A stretch of 34,273 bases of DNA. It comes from Paludibacter propionicigenes. Lineage in GTDB: Bacteria > Bacteroidota > Bacteroidia > Bacteroidales > JAFGXI01. The notes below the pieces were generated by a model. The model did no database searches, was not told where the DNA came from, and saw nothing but the letters and a program-made list of their open reading frames with translations. Shown one piece after another: positions 9,301-16,792 of this stretch (position 1 is its first letter; the number at the start of each line of letters is the position of its first letter). The stretch spans positions 1-34,273 of the forward strand of contig DYMG01000020.1 of assembly GCA_020721655.1 (NCBI GenBank), given 5' to 3'. Made by a program: the position numbers and the translations under genes.

Positions 9301-9885
9301 GAAGATGTTAATATTCTAGTTTTAGATACCGAAGTTTACTCAAACACCGGCGGACAAGCATCTAAATCATCACAAATATCGCAAGTAGCTAAATTTGCCG
9401 CATCAGGAAAACGTCCAAGTAAAAAAGATTTAGGACTTATGGCTGCTTCTTACGGACACGTTTATGTTGCACAAGTTGCAATGGGAGCAAGCTACGGACA
9501 ATATTTTAAAGCACTAAAAGAAGCTGAGGCTTATCCTGGACCGTCATTAATAATTGCTTATTCACCTTGTATTGCACACGGAATAAAAGGAGGTATGAGC
9601 CAAACAATGACAACAGAAAAAGAAGCCGTAGAATCTGGATATTGGACACTTTTTAGATACAATCCTATGTTAGAAAAAGAAGGTAAAAATCCATTTGAAA
9701 TAGACTCTAAAGAGCCTCAATTCGATAAATTTATAGATTATTTAAAAGGTCAAGTTAGATTCTCTTCACTTGCAAAAGTTATTGGAGACGAAGAAGCTAA
9801 TAAAGCTTTTGAAGCTTCAAGAAAAAGTGCAGAATGGAGATACAAACAATATAAACTTAAAGCAGCTCAAAATTATTCAATTTAA
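6343..9885 (+). CDS. nifJ: Pyruvate:ferredoxin (flavodoxin) oxidoreductase, single-chain
   Basis: PFOR oxidises pyruvate with CoA to acetyl-CoA and CO2, reducing ferredoxin; it is the key oxygen-sensitive enzyme of anaerobic pyruvate use. From ATG 6343 (MSNKKFITCDGNQAAAH) it is 1180 residues, the family size. Domains I-II bind pyruvate/TPP (YPITPSSNMAEYVDEWA). Two 4Fe-4S sites follow, C692/C695/C698 with C702 and C747/C750/C753 with C757. The TPP domain has C816, C819, C844 and C1076 for the proximal cluster and GGDGWAYDIGFGG for TPP. The frame is open upstream to GTG 6235, but those 36 hydrophobic residues look like a signal sequence that a cytosolic enzyme would not have. A weak promoter (TTG near 6199, TATTTTG near 6229) leaves a leader of about 100 nt. 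A terminator follows at 9905. Confidence 0.96.
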   Translation: MSNKKFITCDGNQAAAHVSYIFSEVAAIYPITPSSNMAEYVDEWAASGRKNLWGETVRVVEMQSEGGAAGAVHGSLQAGALTSTYTASQGLLLMIPNMYKIAGELLPGVFHVSARSLAAQALSIFGDHSDVMSARQTGFAFLATGSVQEVMDLAPVAHLSAIKGRLPFVHFFDGFRTSHEIQKVEYFDNDDLRDLVDYEALQKYRDNALNPEHPVTRGTAQNPDVYFQAREAQNKYYDALPDLVNEYMKEISKRCGRDYKPFTYYGSPDAENILVAMGSVTDVIKETIDHLLAQGKKVGLISVHLYRPFSSKYFFNVLPKSVKKISVLDRTKEHGANGEPLYLDIIEMFYNRENKPTIIGGRYGLSSKDTTPSHIISIYNNLELKEPKHGFTVSIVDDVTFKSLPILPEISLSSDDTFEGKFYGLGSDGTVGANKNSIKIIGDTTDLYAQAYFAYDSKKSGGFTASHLRFGKDPIRSPYLVGTPNFVACHVPAYLTQYDMLRGIKENGTFLMNSPWDTETTKANLPDFIKKILADKKIKFYTINATQIAKEIGLGNMTNTILQSAFFKIAEIIPYQQAVEQMKKFIVKSYGRKGEKVINMNNAAVDRGGEITKIEVPSEWSNIKTNGFKIVREKEVPKFISEFCDPINAQTGDDLPVSAFNGIEDGTLPQGTAAYEKRGVAVSIPEWNSSTCIQCNQCAYACPHAAIRPFLLTDQEAEKAPSNMSVIQGIGATKEYKFRIQVSPLDCTGCGVCVDVCPSKPNSLEMKMLLERKEIEVPRWDYLNDVVGYKENVVPKDKTFKNSQFAQPLFEFSGACAGCGETPYIKTATQLFGEDMLIANATGCSSIYGGSNPATPYTKNQISGHGPAWANSLFEDNAEYGFGMALANNKLRDRIADRMEKALAENISSELKEGFKEWLDNIHSTLRTKEISAKIIPLMEKENNANVKEIMGLKHYLVKKSQWIIGGDGWAYDIGFGGLDHVLAMGEDVNILVLDTEVYSNTGGQASKSSQISQVAKFAASGKRPSKKDLGLMAASYGHVYVAQVAMGASYGQYFKALKEAEAYPGPSLIIAYSPCIAHGIKGGMSQTMTTEKEAVESGYWTLFRYNPMLEKEGKNPFEIDSKEPQFDKFIDYLKGQVRFSSLAKVIGDEEANKAFEASRKSAEWRYKQYKLKAAQNYSI

Positions 9886-9904
9886 AATGTAGCTATTAAA
9901 AATT

Positions 9905-9938
9905 AAAATGCCGAATATATTTATTCGGCATTTTTTTT
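9905..9938 (+). terminator. Rho-independent terminator after PFOR
   Basis: A perfect stem, ATGCCGAATA (9908-9917) with TATTCGGCAT (9922-9931), has a 4-base loop. An A-run before and a T-run after extend it. It separates PFOR from cdaA. Confidence 0.9.
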
Positions 9939-9969
9939 ATAAAATAAATTAAGTCTAAAGTATATTTTG

Positions 9970-9977
9970 TACATTTG
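9970..9977 (+). promoter_or_regulatory. -7 box of cdaA, almost touching the start codon
   Basis: TACATTTG is an exact TAnnTTTG box that ends only 4 bases before the cdaA ATG at 9982. If used, transcription starts at or very near the A of the ATG, so the mRNA would be leaderless or nearly so. Confidence 0.6.
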
Positions 9978-9981
9978 TAAT

Positions 9982-10764
9982 ATGTTGCAAGCATTTATAA
10001 CATTACAGTTTTTTGATATTGTAGATATATTAATAACAGCATTCTTATTATATCAACTTTATTTGCTATTGAAAGGCACAATTGCAATCAATATTTTGAT
10101 AGGAGTAACAACAATTTATTTCTTTTATGTGCTAGTAAACGCACTAAATATGAAATTGTTAAGCTCAATAATTGGACAATTTATGGGTGTAGGAGTTATA
10201 GCTATGATTGTTGTTTTTCAACAAGAAATACGTCGCTTTTTTCTGCTAATAGGTTCACGTTATTTAAAATCATCAACAAAATTTAAACTAAATAAATATT
10301 TTTCAAGCTCAGAATTTAAACCAAATCTTCAAATTGCCAATATTTTAGGCGAAACATTAATAAGTATGTCTAAAAACAAAACAGGAGCTTTAATTGTAAT
10401 AACTAAGCACTCGGCATTAGAACATATAATTAATTCAGGGGTTAGAATAGATTCTGAAATATCAAAAAGTTTAATAAAAAGTATTTTCTTTAAAAACAGT
10501 CCTTTACACGATGGGGCAATGGTTATTTCAAAAAATAGAATTGCCGCAGCCAAATGTATGTTGCCAGTAAGTCAAAGAACCGATGTCCCTGCTCAATACG
10601 GTCTTAGACACCGCTCGGCTGTCGGAATTTCTGAAAATACAGATGCACTTGTGCTTATTGTTTCTGAAGAAACAGGTAGAATATCATATTCGCTTGAAGG
10701 AAAATTAATTAAATTATTTAGCATTGATGAAATAATAGACATTTACACACAAAATGTTAATTAA
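9982..10764 (+). CDS. cdaA: Diadenylate cyclase CdaA (DisA_N domain)
   Basis: CdaA joins two ATP to c-di-AMP, a second messenger for potassium and osmotic balance and cell-wall state. The protein is 260 residues from ATG 9982. The first 90 residues hold three membrane helices and the conserved GQFMGVGVIAMIVVFQQEIRR. The cytosolic cyclase domain has D177-G178-A179 (SPLHDGAMVI) and R209-H210-R211 (GLRHRSAVG), both required for catalysis. An in-frame TTG at 9967 was rejected because it lies before the -7 box and family members begin with the ML-Q-type sequence used here. A terminator upstream and the promoter at 9970 make it a separate unit from PFOR. It could run on into the next gene, as no terminator follows. 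Confidence 0.96.
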   Translation: MLQAFITLQFFDIVDILITAFLLYQLYLLLKGTIAINILIGVTTIYFFYVLVNALNMKLLSSIIGQFMGVGVIAMIVVFQQEIRRFFLLIGSRYLKSSTKFKLNKYFSSSEFKPNLQIANILGETLISMSKNKTGALIVITKHSALEHIINSGVRIDSEISKSLIKSIFFKNSPLHDGAMVISKNRIAAAKCMLPVSQRTDVPAQYGLRHRSAVGISENTDALVLIVSEETGRISYSLEGKLIKLFSIDEIIDIYTQNVN

Positions 10765-10788
10765 AATTAAAAATGTTAATTAAAATAA
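10751..10788 (+). repeat. 19-bp tandem duplication across the cdaA stop
   Basis: Two adjacent 19-base units (10751-10769 and 10770-10788) differ at one position. The first unit contains the cdaA TAA (10762-10764). It looks like a local slippage duplication; no function is apparent. Confidence 0.8.
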
Positions 10789-10808
10789 TTCTAAATAATT
10801 TTTTCACT

Positions 10809-10816
10809 TAACTTTG
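10809..10816 (+). promoter_or_regulatory. -7 box for the 297-residue membrane-protein gene
   Basis: TAACTTTG fits TAnnTTTG and lies 15 bases before the ATG at 10832. Confidence 0.6.
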
Positions 10817-10831
10817 TGGCAAAAATTAAAT

Positions 10832-11725
10832 ATGAATACTAGGAAAATCAAACACATATTTTTTTGGATAATAGCAATAACGATAACAGTTTCTTCAGCT
10901 ATTTATCAGAAAAAAACCGGACCAACTTATCCAAAAACAGTAGAAGTTAATTTTTCTGGCGAAAATTATAAATTTAATCTAATTAGAAGCTCCGAAATAG
11001 GAACACCTTGCGATATAAATATTGATTTAAAAGGAAATACAGAAATAACAGGTAGCGTATTTTATAAAAAATATAAAGTAAACGAACCTTGGACAGAACT
11101 AAAGCTAAAAGAAAAAACAATAAACAAAAAAGCTTTCTTTGGAAAAGGAGATGAACAAAAAGTGCTTTCGGAAACGTTACCATCTCAACAAGAAGCCGGT
11201 AAACTAGAATATTTTTTAGAACTCAATAAAAATGGAGCTATACAATTTGTGGAAAAAGAAAACCCAGTAGTTATTAGATTTAAAGGAGCAGTACCTACAT
11301 ATGTATTATTACCACATATAATATTTATGTTCCTTACAATGTTATTTGCGTCAATAACATTTATATATGTGTTGGCAAAAAATACAAAAAATACAAAAAA
11401 ATACGCATACTTCACATTTTTCTCACTAATAATTGGCGGAATGATTTTAGGTCCAATAGTTCAAAAATATGCATTTAGTGAATTTTGGACAGGAATACCA
11501 TTTGGTTGGGATTTAACCGACAACAAAACATTAATAGCCTTTGTTGCTTGGACTATAGCTATTATATTAAATTTAAAAAAACAAAGACCTTTGGCTTATA
11601 TTATATCAACACTAATACTTTACGCAGTTTTCACAATACCTCATTCTGCATTCGGGTCGGAACTAAACTACGAAACAGGAAAAATAACTCAAGGAATTGT
11701 AATACAGAATTTTATGATTTTTTAA
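10832..11725 (+). CDS. Unrecognised membrane protein with a periplasmic domain (297 aa)
   Basis: I do not recognise a named family. From ATG 10832 (MNTRKIKHIFFWIIAI) there is an N-terminal anchor (about 9-25). A periplasmic, strand-rich segment of some 130 residues (30-155) looks like an Ig-type domain. Four helices follow, at about 158-182, 192-212, 231-248 and 254-270. The best candidate signature is between helices 3 and 4, FWTGIPFGWDLTDNKTLIAF. It contains Trp, Pro and Asp residues of the sort conserved in a functional loop. A single Cys (C60) lies in the outer domain. TTG 10814 upstream in frame was rejected because it falls inside the -7 box. It follows cdaA, but it has its own promoter, so a shared role is only a guess. 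Confidence 0.75.
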   Translation: MNTRKIKHIFFWIIAITITVSSAIYQKKTGPTYPKTVEVNFSGENYKFNLIRSSEIGTPCDINIDLKGNTEITGSVFYKKYKVNEPWTELKLKEKTINKKAFFGKGDEQKVLSETLPSQQEAGKLEYFLELNKNGAIQFVEKENPVVIRFKGAVPTYVLLPHIIFMFLTMLFASITFIYVLAKNTKNTKKYAYFTFFSLIIGGMILGPIVQKYAFSEFWTGIPFGWDLTDNKTLIAFVAWTIAIILNLKKQRPLAYIISTLILYAVFTIPHSAFGSELNYETGKITQGIVIQNFMIF

Positions 11726-11801
11726 AACTATTTATACTTTAATTGCATTAAATTCAAATAAAATAATATAAATTCGCAAAAAATTTAATAAATAAAAAAA
11801 A

Positions 11802-12500
11802 ATGAAAACTTTTCCAATTTTATTAGCACTAGCATTTGCAGTGCTTGTTTCTTGCAATAAAGGAACAGACAAAAATGTGGCATTATCAACACAAAAAGAC
11901 TCAGTTAGTTATGCTTTAGGTATTGATATAGCTACAAACTTAAAAACATCTTTCGATACTCTTAATTTGGAAGCTTTTTATCAAGGTATTAAAGACATTT
12001 ATATTGATACTGCTGGATTATTTGACGACAAAAAAGCTCAAGAAATTATTATGAGATATATGAAGCAAGTACAAGATGAAAAAAGTAAACCACTTATTGC
12101 AGAAGGTGAAAAATTTCTCACAGAAAATGCAAAAAAAGAAGGTGTAAAAACAACACAAAGCGGTTTGCAATACGAAGTTATTTCTGAAGGAACAGGAAAT
12201 AAACCTGCTTTAACAGACGAAGTAAGCGTAAACTATACAGGAACTTTAATAGACGGAACTGTTTTTGACAGTAACAAAGATAAAGCTCCAGTTACATTTC
12301 CTCTAAATGGAGTTATTCCTGGCTGGTCAGAAGGTATTCAGTTAATGAATGTTGGCTCAAAATATAAATTTTATATACCTTACAACTTAGCTTATGGCGA
12401 AAGAGGTGCAGGAAATGTAATTAAACCATACTCAACATTAATTTTTGAAGTAGAACTTTTATCTTCAAAAAAAATTGAAGAAAATAAAGAAATGAAATAA
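11802..12500 (+). CDS. FKBP-type peptidyl-prolyl isomerase, lipoprotein
   Basis: The protein speeds cis-trans isomerisation of Xaa-Pro bonds in the periplasm or on the envelope surface. A lipoprotein signal ends at LVSC, so Cys18 should be lipidated. An FKBP_N dimerisation/chaperone domain (about 33-120) precedes an FKBP_C catalytic domain (about 125-221). The latter has [26 protein letters not shown] and [12 protein letters not shown], all normal. The architecture is that of FkpA/Mip. It ends 2 bases before a paralogue, and both share a 28-base identical stretch (12385-12412 and 13095-13122), which points to tandem duplication. The A-rich leader is typical, and a TAAATTCG box near 11768 may be the promoter. 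Confidence 0.93.
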   Translation: MKTFPILLALAFAVLVSCNKGTDKNVALSTQKDSVSYALGIDIATNLKTSFDTLNLEAFYQGIKDIYIDTAGLFDDKKAQEIIMRYMKQVQDEKSKPLIAEGEKFLTENAKKEGVKTTQSGLQYEVISEGTGNKPALTDEVSVNYTGTLIDGTVFDSNKDKAPVTFPLNGVIPGWSEGIQLMNVGSKYKFYIPYNLAYGERGAGNVIKPYSTLIFEVELLSSKKIEENKEMK

Positions 12501-12502
12501 TT

Positions 12503-13186
12503 ATGAGATTAGTAGCAATTATTTTAATAACTAGTTTAATAGCATTAACAAATGCTTTTTCACAAAAAAAAGGTAACGCAATGAAATTTAAAACCGAGTT
12601 AGATACAGTAAGTTACGCTTTAGGAATTGATGTTTTTAATAATTTAAAACAAAACGGATTAGATAATATAAATATTGAAGCATTTTCTCAAGCAATGCTC
12701 GATGCACAAAAAAACAATGAATTACCTATCGACCCAAATCAATCAAAACAAATTGTTCAAAATTATTTTGGTAAAATTCAAGCCGAAAAAAATAAACCTC
12801 TAATTCAAGAAGGAGCAAAATTTTTAGCTGAAAATGGAAAACGCAAAGAAGTTGTTACAACAAAAAGCGGTTTACAATACGAAGTAATAAAAGAAGGAAA
12901 CGGTACACACCCAACATTAACCGACAAAGTTAAAGTTCATTACCATGGAACTTTGTTAGACGGAACTGTTTTCGATAGCTCTGTAGATAGGGGAGAACCT
13001 ATAAGTTTTGGAGTAACTCAAGTAATTAAAGGTTGGACTGAAGCTCTTCAATTAATGAGTCCTGGTGCAAAATATAAATTGTATATTCCTTACGACTTAG
13101 CTTATGGCGAAAGAGGTGCAGGTGGAAGTATTAAACCTTTTGCAACATTAATTTTTGAAGTTGAATTAATAGAAATAGAAAAATAG
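12503..13186 (+). CDS. FKBP-type peptidyl-prolyl isomerase, secreted paralogue
   Basis: This is the second copy of the FkpA/Mip-like pair, 227 residues. It has an ordinary cleavable signal ([20 protein letters not shown]) instead of a lipobox, so it should be soluble in the periplasm. FKBP_N is at about 30-115 and FKBP_C at about 120-225, with [26 protein letters not shown] and [12 protein letters not shown]. The catalytic aromatic and Asp residues are kept. It is translated right after the lipoprotein copy (2-base gap) and ends at a strong terminator. The pair thus puts the same activity on the membrane and in the periplasmic space. Confidence 0.93.
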   Translation: MRLVAIILITSLIALTNAFSQKKGNAMKFKTELDTVSYALGIDVFNNLKQNGLDNINIEAFSQAMLDAQKNNELPIDPNQSKQIVQNYFGKIQAEKNKPLIQEGAKFLAENGKRKEVVTTKSGLQYEVIKEGNGTHPTLTDKVKVHYHGTLLDGTVFDSSVDRGEPISFGVTQVIKGWTEALQLMSPGAKYKLYIPYDLAYGERGAGGSIKPFATLIFEVELIEIEK

Positions 13187-13210
13187 TAAATTTAATTACC
13201 ATACAAAAAA

Positions 13211-13240
13211 TAAAAAAGGCTCAATTTTGAGCCTTTTTTA
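13211..13240 (+). terminator. Rho-independent terminator after the FKBP pair
   Basis: AAAAGGCTCA and TGAGCCTTTT form a perfect stem around a 4-base loop (stem centre near 13225), with a T-run. Confidence 0.9.
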
Positions 13241-13300
13241 TTAATACCAAATTGTTAATATGTTGTACAAATCAATATAATAAAACAATCATTTATACTA

Positions 13301-13308
13301 TACTTTTG
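13301..13308 (+). promoter_or_regulatory. -7 box for the PafA-like gene
   Basis: TACTTTTG fits TAnnTTTG and lies 24 bases before the ATG at 13333. Confidence 0.6.
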
Positions 13309-13332
13309 TAAACAAATAAATTATAATAAAAA

Positions 13333-14988
13333 ATGAAAAACACAATTATATTAATTTCAATAATATTATTTATTAATAATAATAATGCCATAAGTCAGAA
13401 CAAAATACCATCAGAAAAACCAAAACTAATTATAGGAATAGTAATTGAACAAATGCGATATGACTACATAAACAGATTTTGGGAAAAATTTGAAAAAAAC
13501 GGATTTAAAAGATTAATAAACGAAGGCACATTTTGCAAAAATACAAACATAAATTATATGTTTACCCAAACAGCACCCGGTATAGCATCAATATATACAG
13601 GAACAACACCATCAATGCACGGAATAATTGCAAACGATTGGTACACATCATTAGGAAAAAAAGAAAAAAACGCAGTAGTTGATGCCAATTTTAAAGCAAT
13701 TGGAACAAATAATAAAAATGGGAACTTTAGCCCTGTAAACATCTTAACAACAACAATTAACGACGAATTAAAAATCTCAGACCGAAAATCAAAAGTATAT
13801 AGCGTATCTATTAGCGAACTATCATCAGTATTGGGTGGCGGACATTTAGCAAACGGCTCATTTTGGTGGGACGAAGAATCGGGAAAATGGATAAGCTCAA
13901 CATATTACTATAAAGACAGTTTGCCTAATTGGATAAACGAATTTAACAATAAACTATTTCACGAAACATATTTAGCAAAAGAATGGAACACACTTTTGCC
14001 AACAAACCAATATACCGAAAGTACTTTAGATTCAGCTAAATACGAATATGGAATAGGGAAAAACAGACAAACTTATTTCCCATACAATATTGCAGAAATG
14101 TCGAACATACTAAAAACCAACAAAAGCTACAGCTTACTTAAAGATATTCCTTTTGGAAATAATTTTACCAAAGACTTTGCAATAGCAACAATTGTAAATG
14201 AAAAATTAGGCAAAGATGAACATACAGACTTTATATCAATTTCGTTCTCTCCAACCCAAAATATTGGACAAAAATTTGGACCAAACTCTGTTGAAATAGA
14301 AGACACATACCTTAGAATAGACAAAGAACTATCACATTTTTTAACCTTTATAGACGAAAATATTGGCAAAGAAAATACACTTGTATTTTTAACATCAGAC
14401 CACGGAGTTGCCGAAATACCAAAATATTTAGACGAAATAAAAATACCATCGGGGAAATTTAATGCCAATTATTCAATGGCAATACTAAAAACATATCTAA
14501 ACGCAATTTATGGCGAAGGCGATTGGGTTTTAAAATATACCGACCAACAAATATATTTGAACACAAACTTAATTGAAGATTCTAGACTTTCTTTAAAAGA
14601 TATACAAGACAAAGTAGCTCTATTTATGCTTCAATTTGATGCCATAGCAAGTGCAATAACATCAACACAAATGGTACAATCTAACTTCACAGATGGAGTA
14701 TTCAAAAAAATGCAAAACTCTTTTAACCAAAAACAATCTGGCGATGTAATGATAAATTTAAAACCAGGATATATTGAAGATGTTAAATATGCAACATACT
14801 CAAACTCACCATACACTTACGACTCTCATATTCCACTTATTTGGTACGGTTGGAAAATAAATCGCCGAACAATTTATAGAGATATAAATATTACAGATAT
14901 AGCACCAACAATATCATCACTACTAAATATTTCATTTCCAAATGGATATACAGGTAAGCCAATTTTTGAACTATTGGAAAATAAATAA
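13333..14988 (+). CDS. PafA-like alkaline phosphatase homologue, probably inactive
   Basis: This is a secreted protein of 551 residues (signal 1-21) in the alkaline phosphatase superfamily, aligned throughout with PafA. Kept from PafA are the nucleophile Thr (T80 in QTAPG), the Asn of ANDW (N101) and the Zn2 ligands D356-H357 (TSDHG). Lost are the phosphate-binding Lys/Arg of KDR (S161-E162-L163) and all three Zn1 ligands. Asp and His of STDxxGH are Q309 and Q313, and His of THGSPY is S490. The Zn2 Asp of VDQMR is Glu39. Surrounding fold motifs (ASIYTGTTP, FGPNSVEIEDTYLRID, YDSHIP) are well kept. The frame is intact, so it is not simple decay. It may be a binding or regulatory pseudoenzyme, or a mono-metal enzyme. 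It has its own promoter and is followed by a dispersed repeat. Confidence 0.85.
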   Translation: MKNTIILISIILFINNNNAISQNKIPSEKPKLIIGIVIEQMRYDYINRFWEKFEKNGFKRLINEGTFCKNTNINYMFTQTAPGIASIYTGTTPSMHGIIANDWYTSLGKKEKNAVVDANFKAIGTNNKNGNFSPVNILTTTINDELKISDRKSKVYSVSISELSSVLGGGHLANGSFWWDEESGKWISSTYYYKDSLPNWINEFNNKLFHETYLAKEWNTLLPTNQYTESTLDSAKYEYGIGKNRQTYFPYNIAEMSNILKTNKSYSLLKDIPFGNNFTKDFAIATIVNEKLGKDEHTDFISISFSPTQNIGQKFGPNSVEIEDTYLRIDKELSHFLTFIDENIGKENTLVFLTSDHGVAEIPKYLDEIKIPSGKFNANYSMAILKTYLNAIYGEGDWVLKYTDQQIYLNTNLIEDSRLSLKDIQDKVALFMLQFDAIASAITSTQMVQSNFTDGVFKKMQNSFNQKQSGDVMINLKPGYIEDVKYATYSNSPYTYDSHIPLIWYGWKINRRTIYRDINITDIAPTISSLLNISFPNGYTGKPIFELLENK

Positions 14989-15017
14989 AACACTTATAAC
15001 TACAATTAAAATAATAA

Positions 15018-15169
15018 ATGAGGTCAGGCTAAAAAGTTATAAAGTTGAAAGTTTATAAAGTTAAATTATTGATAATAAGAGTTTTAATTCAAATTTACAA
15101 TAATACATAAAGTCCTGATAATTAAATACATAACCTATTTAATGAAAATTAAACTGACTTTTTATACCG
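15018..15169 (+). repeat. 152-bp dispersed intergenic repeat, copy 1
   Basis: The 152 bases recur at 22013-22164 in the same orientation, with 5 substitutions (all transitions) and no gaps. Inside are two near copies of AGTTTATAAAGTTRAA, a TTATTGATAATAA palindrome, and TTTAAT-GAAA-ATTAAA near the end, a 6-bp stem with a GNRA-type loop. The ends carry a weak inverted repeat (GGCTAAAAAGT with ACTTTTTATACC). There is no open frame of note. The repeat starts 29 bases after the stop of the PafA-like gene and ends 95 bases before the guaB -7 box. It fills about half of the 308-base gap between those genes. It may be a MITE-like element or an RNA/3' processing element. Confidence 0.9.
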
Positions 15170-15264
15170 TACTTATAAATTAATAAAAATGTTTTTAAAT
15201 TCTACACAATAAAAAAATGACACATATATTAACATTTATTACGAAAAAATTCCAGTAATTTTAG

Positions 15265-15272
15265 TACCTTAG
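15265..15272 (+). promoter_or_regulatory. -7 box for guaB
   Basis: TACCTTAG is one base off TAnnTTTG and sits 24 bases before the guaB ATG at 15297. Sequence 15170-15264 between the repeat and this box is AT-rich with nothing else recognised. Confidence 0.5.
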
Positions 15273-15296
15273 CAAAATTTAAAAATAAATAATTAG

Positions 15297-16760
15297 ATGT
15301 CGTTTATTGAAGATAAAATTATTAGTGAAGGCTTAACTTTTGATGACGTATTGTTGGTTCCAGCATACTCTGAAGTTATTCCAAGAGATACGGATATATC
15401 AACATTTTTTACCAAGAAAATTCAATTGAAAGTCCCAATTGTTTCGGCAGCTATGGATACAATAACCGAATCGGCACTTGCAATGGCTATTGCAAGAGAA
15501 GGAGGAATAGGTGTTATTCATAAAAATATGAGTATTCAAGCTCAAGCAAAAGAAGTGAAAAAAGTAAAAAGAGCCGAAAATGGAATGATTTACGACCCAG
15601 TTACAATAAATCCGAACGAAAACGTAGGCAAAGCCCTATTAATAATGAAAGAATTTAAAATTGGAGGAATACCTGTTGTTGAAAACACTAAACTAGTTGG
15701 AATTGTTACTAATAGAGATTTACGCTTTCAAGACAATTCTGATAAAAAAATTAGCGAAGTAATGACAACAAAGCTAATTACTACAAAATTAGGAACTAAC
15801 TTAGAACAAGCAGCCAAAATTCTTGAAGAATATAGAATAGAAAAATTGCCAGTAGTTGACGATAATTTTTCACTAAAAGGATTACTAACATATAAAGATA
15901 TTTTTAAAGCTAAAGACCGACCAAATGCTTGCAAAGACGAAAAAGGACGACTAAGAGTTGCCGCAGGTGTTGGAATTGCTGCCGATACCATGCAAAGAAT
16001 AGACGCTTTAGTTGCTGCCGATGTTGATGCAATTGTTATAGATACAGCTCACGGACATAGCAAGGGCGTTATAGAAATGCTTAAAAAAGCAAAGGAAAAA
16101 TATCCAAATTTGGAAATTATAGTAGGCAATATAGCAACAGGCGAAGCCGCTATTGCGTTAGTAAAAGCTGGTGCCGACGCAGTAAAAGTAGGAATAGGTC
16201 CCGGTTCTATATGTACAACCAGAATAGTTGCTGGAGTTGGAGTTCCACAATTATCAGCAATATACGACGTAGCAAAAGCCCTAAAAGGAACCGGAATTCC
16301 AGTAATTGCTGATGGAGGACTAAGATACTCAGGAGATATTGTAAAAGCATTAGCCGCAGGAGGAAATACTGTAATGATAGGCTCTATGATTGCAGGAGTT
16401 GAAGAATCTCCGGGTGAAACAATAATATTTCAGGGACGAAAATTTAAATCATACCGAGGAATGGGTTCAATAGAAGCTATGCAAAAAGGTTCTAAAGACC
16501 GCTATTTTCAAGATGCAGAAGATGATATTAGCAAATTAGTTCCAGAAGGAATAGAAGCAAGAGTGCCATTTAAGGGAAATTTATCGGAAGTAATTTACCA
16601 ATTAGTTGGAGGTCTTAGAGCTGGTATGGGATATTGCGGAGCAAGCTCTATTGAACAACTTCATAATGCACGATTTACAAAAATTACAAGCTCCGGAATT
16701 AATGAAAGCCACCCTCACGATGTAACTATAACACGTGAAGCACCAAACTATAGTAGATAA
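15297..16760 (+). CDS. guaB: Inosine-5'-monophosphate dehydrogenase GuaB
   Basis: GuaB oxidises IMP to XMP with NAD+, the committed step to GMP. It is 487 residues, full length. The TIM-barrel halves flank a pair of CBS domains at about 95-205 ([14 protein letters not shown] and [15 protein letters not shown]). The catalytic Cys is C306 in [14 protein letters not shown] binding is shown by [19 protein letters not shown] and the flap by [12 protein letters not shown]. The start [20 protein letters not shown] is typical. Its promoter follows the 152-bp repeat, and the next gene begins 32 bases after its stop with no terminator between, so guaB probably heads the operon with the SurA-type genes. 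Confidence 0.98.
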   Translation: MSFIEDKIISEGLTFDDVLLVPAYSEVIPRDTDISTFFTKKIQLKVPIVSAAMDTITESALAMAIAREGGIGVIHKNMSIQAQAKEVKKVKRAENGMIYDPVTINPNENVGKALLIMKEFKIGGIPVVENTKLVGIVTNRDLRFQDNSDKKISEVMTTKLITTKLGTNLEQAAKILEEYRIEKLPVVDDNFSLKGLLTYKDIFKAKDRPNACKDEKGRLRVAAGVGIAADTMQRIDALVAADVDAIVIDTAHGHSKGVIEMLKKAKEKYPNLEIIVGNIATGEAAIALVKAGADAVKVGIGPGSICTTRIVAGVGVPQLSAIYDVAKALKGTGIPVIADGGLRYSGDIVKALAAGGNTVMIGSMIAGVEESPGETIIFQGRKFKSYRGMGSIEAMQKGSKDRYFQDAEDDISKLVPEGIEARVPFKGNLSEVIYQLVGGLRAGMGYCGASSIEQLHNARFTKITSSGINESHPHDVTITREAPNYSR

Positions 16761-16792
16761 AATAAAACCAAATAAAAATAAAAATAAAAAAA

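Noticed and set aside
9967-9981. TTG start for cdaA
   Set aside because: It lies in or before the -7 box and adds 5 unmatched residues. ATG 9982 fits the family.
11485-11742. 85-aa plus-strand frame
   Set aside because: Overlaps the 297-residue membrane-protein gene in another frame; low-complexity translation.
15018-15169. Insertion-sequence remnant with a transposase
   Set aside because: No open frame or transposase motif in either copy; only short subrepeats and weak inverted ends. Kept as a repeat, not a mobile element.
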